In this document: positions 8,054 to 15,458 of the stretch, one piece after another | Layout of the letters: the number at the start of each line of letters is the position of its first letter | Numbering within the stretch: the stretch's first letter is position 1 | Assembly: GCF_000716605.1 (NCBI RefSeq) | Contig: NZ_JNXE01000001.1 | Coordinates: 186,001 to 250,000 of the forward strand | Direction of reading: 5' to 3' | DNA from: Streptomyces sp. NRRL F-525 | Lineage (GTDB): Bacteria; Actinomycetota; Actinomycetes; Streptomycetales; Streptomycetaceae | Length of the DNA: 64,000 bases | The notes under the pieces: model-generated | The model's database searches: none | Told to the model about the DNA's origin: nothing | Seen by the model: only the letters and a program-made list of their open reading frames with translations | Program-made: the position numbers and the translations under genes

Positions 8054-10185
8054 CCACCACGACCCAGGCCGTCCGGTCGACGGGTGCCTTCGGAACCGCC
8101 CACACCCGCGTCGAGGGACGGGACAAGGTCACCGGCGCGGCCCGCTACGCGGGAGACTTCCCCTTCGACGAACTCGCCCACGGCTGGCTGGTGTTGTCCA
8201 CCGTCGCCCGAGGCCGCGTCCGCACCGTCCGGGCCGACCCGGTGCTCGCGATGCCCGGAGTCCTCGCCGTCCTGCACCACGAGAACGCACCGCGTGTCAG
8301 CACCGACTACCTGAGTGTCGTGGGCCCGCCCGACCCGGCCCTCGGACTGTTCCAGCACGACCAAGTCCCTTACGTGGGCTGGCCGGTGGCGCTGATCGTC
8401 GCCGAGACGTCCGAGCAGGCCAGGGAGGCCGCCGAGGCGCTGGTGGTCGACTACGACGAGGAGCCGCACGACATCGCGTTCCACGCCGGGCACCCCGGCG
8501 CCTACCTGCCCGCGGGCTCGCCAGCCGGACCGGCCGAGGTGGTGAAGGGCGACGTGGCGGACGCCCTCGCCCGGTCCGCCGTGGTCGTCGACGAGGAGTA
8601 CACGACACCCGAGGAGCACCACAGCCCACTGGAACCCCATGCCGCGACGGCCCGTTGGGAGGCCGGACGGCTCGACGTCGTCGACTCCAACCAGAGCACC
8701 GTGTGGGTGGCCGGCGAACTCGCGAAACTCTTCTCCCTCGACCCGGCGGCCGTGCGGGTGCGGTCCGAACACGTCGGCGGCGGCTTCGGATCCAAGGGCG
8801 TACGGCCGCACCAGGTGGCCGCTACGATGGCCGCGACCGTTCTCCAGCGCCCGGTCCGCGTGGTCTTGACGCGCCGTCAGATGTTCACCCTGGTCGGCTA
8901 CCGCAGCCCCACCACCCAGCGCGTCAGGCTCGGCGCCGACCCCGACGGCCGGCTGCGCGCCCTCGACCACCAGGCACTCAGCCTCACCTCGACCGTGCAC
9001 GAATTCGTCGAACCGAGCGCCGCGTTCGGCCGCCCGCTGTACGACGCCGACGCCCACCGCACCGCCTTCCGGGTCGTACGGCTCGACCTGCCGACCCCCA
9101 CCTTCATGCGCGCCCCGGGGGAGGCGCCGGGCTCCTTCGCGCTGGAGTCCGCGCTCGACGAACTCGCCGAGAAGTGCGGCCTCGACCCGATCGCCCTGCG
9201 CGTCCGCAACGAACCCACGGTGGGGCCGGTTTCCGGGCTCCCCTTCAGCAGCCGCAACCTGCTCGCCTGCTTCGACGAGGGCGCCCGGCGCTTCGGCTGG
9301 GCCGACCGCGACCCCCGCCCCGGCGTGCGCCGCGAAGGGCGCTGGCTGCTCGGCACCGGCATGGCCGCGGCCACCTTCCATGTCGGGGTGGGCCCGTCCA
9401 CGGCGGCCGTCACCGCTGAAGCGGACGGCACCTACACCGTGCGGATCAACGCGACGGACATCGGCACCGGCGCCCGCACCGCGCTGACCCTGGTCGCCGC
9501 GGAGTCGCTGGAGACGGAGCCGGCCCGGGTCCGGGTGCACATCGGGGACAGCGATCTCGGTGCCGCGATGTTCGCCGGCGGCTCGATGGGCACCCGCTCC
9601 TGGGCCTGGGCGGTGATGCGGGCCGCGGCCGACCTGCGCGAGCAACTGGCCCTGGGCGGCGACATCCCGCCCGACGGCATCACCGCGCGAAGCGACACCG
9701 CCGAGGCCGTCGCCGCGCTGGCCAAGAAGGAACGGCACTCCTTCGGGGCGCAGTTCGCCGAGGTCGCCGTGGACGTCGCCAGCGGTGAGGTCCGGGTACG
9801 ACGGCTGCTCGGCATCTTCGCCGCCGGACGCATCGTCAACCCGCTCACCGCGCGCGGCCAGTTCGTCGGCGGGATGATCTGGGGCATCTCCATGGCCCTG
9901 CACGAGGAGGCGGTCCGCGACACGGCGTCCGGCGCCCAGGTCGGACCGGACTTCGCCAACTACCACTTCTCCGCCAACGCCGACGTACCGGCCATCGAGG
10001 CCGACTGGGTCGACGACCCCGACCCGGACGACCCGGTCGGCATCAAGGGCATCGGCGAGATAGGGGTCGTAGGGACCGCAGCGGCGATAGCCAACGCCGT
10101 CTGGCACGCCACCGGCGTCCGCCACCGCGCCCTGCCGATCCGCCCCGACCGGATCCTGACTGCGGGCGGGACGCCAAGTGCTTGA
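8050..10185 (+). CDS. Molybdenum hydroxylase, molybdopterin-binding catalytic subunit
   Basis: A 711-residue catalytic subunit that binds the molybdenum cofactor and oxidises the substrate with water as oxygen donor. The cofactor loop GGGFGSKG is near residue 245, the MRAPGEAPG loop near 355, and the essential glutamate lies in KGIGEIGVVG close to the C-terminus. The length matches PaoC (about 730) and is shorter than XdhA/XDH large subunits that carry fused domains. With the Cys4-bearing FAD subunit it should form a heterotrimeric aldehyde oxidoreductase. It begins with an ATGA overlap and ends by overlapping the chaperone gene by 8 bp. Confidence 0.92.
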   Translation: MTTTTQAVRSTGAFGTAHTRVEGRDKVTGAARYAGDFPFDELAHGWLVLSTVARGRVRTVRADPVLAMPGVLAVLHHENAPRVSTDYLSVVGPPDPALGLFQHDQVPYVGWPVALIVAETSEQAREAAEALVVDYDEEPHDIAFHAGHPGAYLPAGSPAGPAEVVKGDVADALARSAVVVDEEYTTPEEHHSPLEPHAATARWEAGRLDVVDSNQSTVWVAGELAKLFSLDPAAVRVRSEHVGGGFGSKGVRPHQVAATMAATVLQRPVRVVLTRRQMFTLVGYRSPTTQRVRLGADPDGRLRALDHQALSLTSTVHEFVEPSAAFGRPLYDADAHRTAFRVVRLDLPTPTFMRAPGEAPGSFALESALDELAEKCGLDPIALRVRNEPTVGPVSGLPFSSRNLLACFDEGARRFGWADRDPRPGVRREGRWLLGTGMAAATFHVGVGPSTAAVTAEADGTYTVRINATDIGTGARTALTLVAAESLETEPARVRVHIGDSDLGAAMFAGGSMGTRSWAWAVMRAAADLREQLALGGDIPPDGITARSDTAEAVAALAKKERHSFGAQFAEVAVDVASGEVRVRRLLGIFAAGRIVNPLTARGQFVGGMIWGISMALHEEAVRDTASGAQVGPDFANYHFSANADVPAIEADWVDDPDPDDPVGIKGIGEIGVVGTAAAIANAVWHATGVRHRALPIRPDRILTAGGTPSA

Positions 10186-11308
10186 CATCGCCCAGGAGTT
10201 GGACCGCTGGATGCGGGAAGGCCGGGACTTCGCCGTCGCGACCGTCGTCACCGTGGGCGGCAGCGCACCGCGCCCACCCGGCGCCGCGCTCGCCGTCGAC
10301 ACCGACGGCACGGTGATCGGCTCGGTCTCCGGTGGCTGCGTCGAGGGCGCGGTCTACGACCTGTGCGTGCAGGCACTCCAGGACGGCGAGCCGGTCCGCG
10401 AACGCTTCGGCTACAGCGACGAGGACGCCTTCGCCGTGGGCCTGTGCTGCGGCGGGGTGATCGAGGTCCTGGTCACGCCGGTCCACGCGGGCGATCCGCT
10501 GTTCACCGCCGGGCTGGCGGCGGCGGCCCGGGGCGAGGCGGTCGCCCTCGCCCGGGTCGTCCGGGGTCCGGCCGGGCTGCTCGGCCGCGGGCTGCTGGTC
10601 CGCCCGGACGGTTCGTACGAGAGCGGTCTCGACGGACGCCCCGAGCTGGAGCGGACCGCCGCGGCACAGGCCCGCGCGCTGTTGGACGTCGGCCGCACCG
10701 GCTCGGTGGAGATCTCGGAGGACGGCTCGCACTGCCCCGGTGGTCTGACCCTCTTCGTAGAGTCCGGCGTGCCCGCACCCCGCATGATCGTCTTCGGTGC
10801 TGTCGACTTCGCGGCGGCGCTGGTGCGGGCCGGCAAGTTCCTGGGCTATCGGGTGACCGTGTGCGACGCCCGGCCCGTCTTCGCCACCCGGAGCCGTTTC
10901 CCGGACGCCGACGAGATCGTGGTCGACTGGCCGCACCGCTACCTCCGGCACACGGCCACGGACGAGCGCACGGTCCTGTGCGTGCTCACCCACGACGCCA
11001 AGTTCGACATCCCGCTCCTCGGAGAGGCACTGAGGCTGCCCGTCGCCTTCGTCGGAGCCATGGGCTCGCGCCGAACCCACGAGGACCGCAACCGACGGCT
11101 CCGTGAAGTCGGCCTCAGCGAGCGGGAGTTGGCCCGGTTGCACTCTCCGATCGGCCTCGACCTGGGCGGCCGTACGCCCGAGGAGACGGCCCTGTCCATC
11201 GCGGCGGAGATCGTCGCCGTGCGCAACGGCGGCTCGGGCGTGCCGCTGACCGGCTCGGCGGCACCGATCCACCGCGACCGGGACGAGCTTGTGCTGGGGG
11301 TGTCCTGA
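10178..11308 (+). CDS. XdhC/PaoD-type molybdenum cofactor insertion chaperone
   Basis: A 376-residue XdhC-family protein. The N-terminal XdhC/CoxI domain holds GGSAPRPPGAALAV and SGGCVEGAV with the conserved cysteine, plus a second pair of cysteines in VGLCCGG. The C-terminal Rossmann domain begins MIVFGAVDFAAALVRAG. Proteins of this family bind the finished molybdenum cofactor, promote its sulfuration or nucleotide modification and hand it to the catalytic subunit. Starting at GTG 10178 and overlapping the catalytic gene by 8 bp, it is the last gene of the operon. It converges with a HAD gene about 20 bp downstream. Confidence 0.9.
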   Translation: MLDIAQELDRWMREGRDFAVATVVTVGGSAPRPPGAALAVDTDGTVIGSVSGGCVEGAVYDLCVQALQDGEPVRERFGYSDEDAFAVGLCCGGVIEVLVTPVHAGDPLFTAGLAAAARGEAVALARVVRGPAGLLGRGLLVRPDGSYESGLDGRPELERTAAAQARALLDVGRTGSVEISEDGSHCPGGLTLFVESGVPAPRMIVFGAVDFAAALVRAGKFLGYRVTVCDARPVFATRSRFPDADEIVVDWPHRYLRHTATDERTVLCVLTHDAKFDIPLLGEALRLPVAFVGAMGSRRTHEDRNRRLREVGLSERELARLHSPIGLDLGGRTPEETALSIAAEIVAVRNGGSGVPLTGSAAPIHRDRDELVLGVS

Positions 11309-11310
11309 CG

Positions 11311-11389
11311 CGGACCGGTCGGTCCTCGGTCAGCCAGTTGTACGCCCCGAGCGGACCGGTCGGTCGTCGGTGAGCCAGTCGTACGCCCC
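11311..11389. repeat. 41-bp tandem duplication at the 3' end of the HAD gene
   Basis: The 38 bases at 11311-11348 and 11352-11389 agree at 35 positions (both start CGGACCGGTCGGTC). Read on the minus strand, the copy nearer the gene encodes GAYDWLTDDRPVR in frame, and the outer copy would encode GAYNWLTEDRPVR but is out of frame. Confidence 0.9.
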
Positions 11390-12043
11390 CCGCGCGCTGA
11401 ACTCCGCCTGCCCGCCCCGCAGCAGCAGCCCCGCCGTCGCGAACTCGGGGGCGTCGGCCTGCGCCGCCACGTACGGGATCGCGATGCAGCGCATCCCGGC
11501 CGCGTGCGCCGCCGCCGCACCCGGAGCCGCGTCCTCCAGGACCACGCAGTCGGCCGGAGCCGCCCCCAACCGGCGCGCGGCCTCCAGGAAGACGTCCGGC
11601 GCGGGCTTGCCCCGCGCCACCTCGTCCGCCGAGACCACGGTCCGCAGCGACGCGTCGAGCCCGGTGCCGGCCAGGATCGCCTCGATGGCCTCCGGCGACG
11701 AACCCGACGCCACCGCCATCGGCACCCCCTCGGCCGCGAGCAACTCCACGAACTTCCGCATCTCCGGGTACACGCGCGTGGCGGCCCGGGCCAGCGCCAG
11801 ATAACGGCGGTTGGTCTCCGCCAGCAGCTCCTCCACCGGCGCCTTCAGGCCGTAGCGCTCCTTCAGGAGGACGAGGGTCTCCTGGGTGCTGATGCCGACG
11901 AAGCGCTCGTGCTGGGCCCAGGTGAAGTCCGGGACGCCGTGCTCGGCGAGGGTCTGCCGGGTGGCTTCGTAGTAGTTCGGCTCGCTGTCCACGAGTGTTC
12001 CGTCGAGATCGAAGATGACCGAGAGGGCGCCGAGATTGCTCAT
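11330..12043 (-). CDS. HAD-superfamily phosphatase (beta-phosphoglucomutase-like)
   Basis: A 237-residue HAD hydrolase. Motif I is FDLDGTLVDSE (nucleophile and acid Asp), motif II VASGSS, motif III the lysine in RGKPAPDVF, and motif IV VLEDAAPG. The helical cap between motifs I and II is the C1 type found in beta-phosphoglucomutase and sugar-phosphate phosphatases; the substrate is not evident. The last 41 bp of the coding region have a near copy just beyond, and because 41 is not a multiple of three the present stop is read in a shifted frame (tail SGRTTG). The copy shows what the ancestral 3' end looked like. The start ATG lies at 12043, 20 bp from the stop of the AsnC gene. Confidence 0.88.
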   Translation of the reverse strand: MSNLGALSVIFDLDGTLVDSEPNYYEATRQTLAEHGVPDFTWAQHERFVGISTQETLVLLKERYGLKAPVEELLAETNRRYLALARAATRVYPEMRKFVELLAAEGVPMAVASGSSPEAIEAILAGTGLDASLRTVVSADEVARGKPAPDVFLEAARRLGAAPADCVVLEDAAPGAAAAHAAGMRCIAIPYVAAQADAPEFATAGLLLRGGQAEFSARGAYDWLTDDRPVRSGRTTG

Positions 12044-12062
12044 GGGTTCAGGATGCCAAGGG

Positions 12063-12539
12063 TCACATGCCGGCCGCGCGGCCGATCGACTCCACCAGTG
12101 GCAGCAACCGGTGCGGGACGCGCTCGCGCAGCGCCATCTCGGTCCGGGTGCGGACCACTCCCGGCAGGCTGATCAGCTGCTGGATCACGTCCTCCAGGTG
12201 ACCGTTGTCCCGCGCGACGACCCGGGTGAGCAGGTCCCCGCCACCGGTGATCGAGAACGCCTCGACGATCTCCGGTACGGCGGCCAGCGCGTCCCCGACC
12301 TCGTCGAGATGCCCCTGGGTGACCTCGATGTGCACGAACGCGAGCACCGGGTGCCCGAGCGCGGCGGGGGAGAGGAAGGGGCCCGTACCGGTGATCACCC
12401 CGTCCCGCTCCAGCCGGTCCAGCCGCGCCTGGAGCGTGCCGCGGGCCACGCCGAGGAGGCGGGCGTACTCGCGCACGCTGGTACGCGGCTGCTCCAGAAG
12501 CAGCCTGAGGATGCGGGTGTCGAGTTCGTCCACGCTCAT
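12063..12539 (-). CDS. Lrp/AsnC-family transcriptional regulator
   Basis: A 158-residue feast/famine regulator. The N-terminal winged helix (LDTRILRLLLEQPRTSVREY ... LLGVARGTLQARLDRLE) is followed by a RAM ligand-binding domain with the FSITGGGDLLTRVVARD region and the usual C-terminal strand GVVRTRTEMAL. I start it at ATG 12539; a TTG at 12557 adds only MVQSCA. It is transcribed divergently from the FUSC transporter gene. A strong inverted repeat occupies its own promoter, which suggests self-regulation and perhaps control of the transporter. The effector, usually an amino acid, is unknown. Confidence 0.9.
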   Translation of the reverse strand: MSVDELDTRILRLLLEQPRTSVREYARLLGVARGTLQARLDRLERDGVITGTGPFLSPAALGHPVLAFVHIEVTQGHLDEVGDALAAVPEIVEAFSITGGGDLLTRVVARDNGHLEDVIQQLISLPGVVRTRTEMALRERVPHRLLPLVESIGRAAGM

Positions 12540-12553
12540 GGCGCAAGACTGTA

Positions 12554-12592
12554 CCAATGGCCCAGCGTCAAGCTACTGGGCCAATGGACCAG
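12554..12592. promoter_or_regulatory. AsnC-type operator, inverted repeat
   Basis: CCAATGGCCCAG (12554-12565) and CTGGGCCAATGG (12576-12587) form an inverted repeat with 11 of 12 matching positions and a 10-bp spacer. The second arm overlaps a third, direct copy CCAATGGACCAG (12581-12592). The array begins 15 bp upstream of the AsnC start codon, where an autoregulatory site would be expected. Confidence 0.75.
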
Positions 12593-12649
12593 TGGATCGG
12601 GAGCCACTTGAGCCACTCGACCCGATGATGCTCTCATGGGCATGTCGAT

Positions 12650-12678
12650 GGCGCTGCGGACCTCCGCGGCGCCTTTTT
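12650..12678 (+). terminator. Terminator-like hairpin just before the FUSC gene
   Basis: GGCGC-T-GCGGA (12650-12660) pairs with TCCGC-G-GCGCC (12663-12673), with a very short loop, and TTTTT follows at 12674-12678. On the plus strand it ends immediately before the first possible ATG of the FUSC gene (12680). It may insulate the gene from upstream transcription or act as an attenuator within the leader. Confidence 0.6.
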
Positions 12679-12679
12679 C

Positions 12680-14212
12680 ATGCCGGTGTCCAGAGGTATG
12701 CGCAGGGGGCGGGAAGCAGTGCTGAAAAGGGTGTTCGTGGCTCCGGACCCGGGGCGCGTGCGGCTGCGGTTCGCCGCGCGGGCCGTCCTCGGCATCGGCC
12801 TCGCGGTCGTCGTCTGCGGGCTGACCGGGCAGTCCCTCGCGGGCGCCGTCACCGGTGGCCTCGCCGCGCTGCTCGCCCTGTTCACGGTGACGGACGCCAC
12901 GGTGCGCGGGCAGGCCGTCACCACCGCGCTGCTGCCCTGTGTGGGCCTGCCGGTGCTCGCCGCCGCCGCTGAACTGCACGACCACCCCGTCGCCCGCGAC
13001 CTCACCTTCCTCGCCGTGGTCGGCGCCGGCGTCTACGCCCGCCGCTGGGGACCGCGCGGCCACAGCCTCGGCGTCTTCGCGTTCATGACCTTCTTCGTGG
13101 CCCAGTTCCTGCACGCGACCACCGACCAACTGCCCAGGCTGTACGCGGCAGTTGCCCTCTCCGTGCTCACCGCCGCGACGGTCCGCTTCGGCTTCTGGTG
13201 CTACGAACGCCGACTGCCGACGACCGCCGTACCCGCCCCAACTGCCGGACGAGGCCTGGCCCGTGTGACCACGAGGCAGGCGGTCCAGGCGACCGCCGGT
13301 GCCGGATTCGCCCTTGTCGTCGGCCAGTTGGTGTCCGGGCAGCGCTGGTACTGGGCCGTCGGCGCCACCTGGTGGATCTTCGTGAACACCGCCTCGCGCG
13401 GCGAGACCGTGGTCCGCGGCTTCCGCCGCGTCCTCGGCACGGTCCTCGGCATCGCCCTGGGCCTCCTCGTCGCCGTACCGGTCCACGGCGCCCCCGTCCC
13501 CACCGCGATCCTGGTCGCCGTGTGCGTCTTCGGCATCTTCTACTCGGCCGCCGTCTCCTACACCTGGATGATGCTCTCGGTGACCTTGATGGCAGAACTG
13601 CTCTACGGCCTCCTCGGCGTCCTGAACCCCGCGCTGCTGGCGCTGCGCTTCGCGGAGACCGGCGTCGGCGCGCTCGGTGCCGTACTGGCCGTCCTCCTCG
13701 TCCTGCCGGTGACCACCCACACCACCACCGACGCCTGGATCCAACGCGCCCTGCGCTGCGTCCACACCTGCACCGCCGAGGCCGCCGCCCGCCTCGCCGG
13801 TTCCGCGGCGGCCGACCCCGCCGGACGCGTCGCCGAACTCGAGCAACTCCTGGGCCGGGTACGGCTGTCCGTCGCGCCCCTCGTGCACCCGCTGAACCCG
13901 GTGCTCGGCCGCAAGCGCCGCGCCCGCCGGGTGCTCGCGCTGCTCGACGACTGCGCCCGCGAGATCCGCGGCCTCGTCGCGGTGGCCGCCGACCCCGAGG
14001 CCTCCCACGACGCCCGCCTGGCCGCCGCCTGCTGGCGCGTGGAGACCGCGGTCGAGGCGCTCACCGACGGCGACGCGTCGCGGCTCACGGCCACGCCGAC
14101 CAGGGCACCCGCGGAGCCCGCGCTGGCCCACCTCCATGGGCTGGAGCACGCCCTCGCGGAACTGGCGGAGCCGCTGCGTGCGCGCTCTGGTTCACGGCTC
14201 GTCGGAGCGTGA
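12680..14212 (+). CDS. FUSC-family membrane transporter
   Basis: A 510-residue integral membrane protein with two blocks of transmembrane helices (about residues 30-170 and 205-345) separated by a basic linker, then a long cytosolic helical tail (about 350-510). This is the FUSC/aromatic-acid-exporter (YccS/AaeB-like) organisation. The second block contains the typical GQRWYWAVGATWWIFVN region. The start is uncertain: ATG 12680, ATG 12698 (AGAGG only 2 bases before it) or GTG 12719 are all in frame, and the hairpin at 12650-12678 argues for a downstream one. The AsnC regulator faces it, so control by that protein is plausible. The substrate is unknown. Confidence 0.82.
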   Translation: MPVSRGMRRGREAVLKRVFVAPDPGRVRLRFAARAVLGIGLAVVVCGLTGQSLAGAVTGGLAALLALFTVTDATVRGQAVTTALLPCVGLPVLAAAAELHDHPVARDLTFLAVVGAGVYARRWGPRGHSLGVFAFMTFFVAQFLHATTDQLPRLYAAVALSVLTAATVRFGFWCYERRLPTTAVPAPTAGRGLARVTTRQAVQATAGAGFALVVGQLVSGQRWYWAVGATWWIFVNTASRGETVVRGFRRVLGTVLGIALGLLVAVPVHGAPVPTAILVAVCVFGIFYSAAVSYTWMMLSVTLMAELLYGLLGVLNPALLALRFAETGVGALGAVLAVLLVLPVTTHTTTDAWIQRALRCVHTCTAEAAARLAGSAAADPAGRVAELEQLLGRVRLSVAPLVHPLNPVLGRKRRARRVLALLDDCAREIRGLVAVAADPEASHDARLAAACWRVETAVEALTDGDASRLTATPTRAPAEPALAHLHGLEHALAELAEPLRARSGSRLVGA

Positions 14213-14261
14213 GCAGGTACGGGAGCGAGACCGGTACTGCGGGGCGGAGAAAGCTCTGGGA

Positions 14262-14277
14262 TTTGGTCTAGACCGGT
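14262..14277. promoter_or_regulatory. dre-like site (DasR-type GntR operator)
   Basis: TTTGGTCTAGACCGGT contains the perfect 10-bp palindrome GGTCTAGACC (14265-14274) and matches 11 of 12 positions of the core TGGTCTAGACCA recognised by DasR, the GlcNAc-6-phosphate-responsive regulator of Streptomyces. It lies 54 bp upstream of the lactonase start. Confidence 0.75.
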
Positions 14278-14330
14278 CATGATCGACTGCTACCGTCACC
14301 CCGGACAGCACTGACCGAGAGGGGACAGCG

Positions 14331-15368
14331 GTGGCAGACGGCGACAGGCGGGGACGGCGGGCCTTCATCGGGTCGTTCACGGCGGCGGGCGGCCCGGGTG
14401 TCGTCACGGCGGCCGTGGACGCGGACAGCGGCGCGCTGACCGTCCTGAGCAGCGTCGACGGCGTCCCCGATCCCTCGTATCTCGCCCTGGCCCCCGACGG
14501 GGACACGCTCTACGCCGTCAGCGAGACGGCCGAGGGCGCGGTGGCCGCGTACCGCGTGAACGGCGACAAGCCCGAGCCGCTCGGGTCGCCGGTGCGGGTG
14601 GGCGGCTCAGGGCCGACCTACCTGAGCCTGTTCGCCGGGCACGTCCTCACCGCCGACTACGGCTCCGGCAGCGTCACCGCCGTGCCGGTCCGCCCGGACG
14701 GCACCCTGGCGAGCCGCCCCTCCGGACAGCTCCGGCACACCGGTTCCGGCCCGCACCAGCAGCGCCAGCAGGGTCCGCACGCCCACCAGATCCAGCCCGA
14801 CCCGAGCGGCCGCTGGGCGGTCAGCGTCGACCTCGGCACCGACTCCGTGCGGGTGTGCACGCTGGAGGACGGACGTCCCGTACTGCACCGCGAGATCGCG
14901 CTGCGCCCCGGCTCGGGCCCCCGCCACCTGGCCTTCCACCCCGACGGCGCCCACGCCTACGTCCTCAACGAACTCACGCCGACCGTCACCGTCTGCCGCT
15001 GGGACGCCGAGAGCGGCGCACTGAAACCGCTGACCGAGGTCGCGGTCCTGCCCGGCCCGCCGGACGGCGACGCCGCTTACCCATCCGGCATCGTGACCTC
15101 GCCGGACGGCCGCTTCGTCTGGACGGCCACCCGTGGCGAGGACGTGCTCTCCGTCCTCGCCGTCGAGGGCGACGGGCTGCGCCTGATCGGCACGGTGCCC
15201 TGCGAGGGCCACTGGCCGCGCGCGCTCACCGAGGCCGGGGGCCACCTGTACGTCGCGAACGAGCGCTCCGGTGACGTCACTTGGTTCACCGTCGACCCCG
15301 CCACGGGCGTCCCGCGCCGCAACGGCTCGATCAAGGTGACCGCCGCGTCCTGCGTGGTGTTCGACTGA
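14331..15368 (+). CDS. Lactonase-family beta-propeller protein (6-phosphogluconolactonase type)
   Basis: A 345-residue seven-bladed propeller of the Pgl/YbhE lactonase family (FIGSFT..., DPSYLALAPDGDTLYAV, GPRHLAFHPDG, YPSGIVTSPDGRFVW). Characterised members hydrolyse 6-phosphogluconolactone or related sugar lactones in the cytosol, and no signal peptide is visible here. The GTG at 14331 has GAGAGGGGA about 8 bases upstream. A DasR-type site in the promoter would link it to N-acetylglucosamine and carbon status. A Gln/His-rich insertion (HQQRQQGPHAHQ) sits near residue 142. It ends in a bidirectional terminator shared with the converging chelatase gene. Confidence 0.85.
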   Translation: MADGDRRGRRAFIGSFTAAGGPGVVTAAVDADSGALTVLSSVDGVPDPSYLALAPDGDTLYAVSETAEGAVAAYRVNGDKPEPLGSPVRVGGSGPTYLSLFAGHVLTADYGSGSVTAVPVRPDGTLASRPSGQLRHTGSGPHQQRQQGPHAHQIQPDPSGRWAVSVDLGTDSVRVCTLEDGRPVLHREIALRPGSGPRHLAFHPDGAHAYVLNELTPTVTVCRWDAESGALKPLTEVAVLPGPPDGDAAYPSGIVTSPDGRFVWTATRGEDVLSVLAVEGDGLRLIGTVPCEGHWPRALTEAGGHLYVANERSGDVTWFTVDPATGVPRRNGSIKVTAASCVVFD

Positions 15369-15392
15369 CCCCGCTGCCGTCCCCAGCACATG

Positions 15393-15431
15393 CCGAAGGG
15401 CCCACTCCCGCGTGAGGAGGGGCCCTTTCGG
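15393..15431. terminator. Bidirectional terminator between converging genes
   Basis: CCGAAGGGCCC (15393-15403) pairs with GGGCCCTTTCGG (15420-15431) with one bulge. It lies between the stop of the lactonase gene (15368) and the stop of the chelatase gene (15459), so it can serve both. Confidence 0.8.
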
Positions 15432-15458
15432 CGCTACGGCGTTACACGTGCCGGTGAG

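Noticed and set aside
7981..10311. A 776-codon minus-strand frame
   Set aside because: Antisense to the molybdenum hydroxylase catalytic gene; composition is that of a GC shadow.
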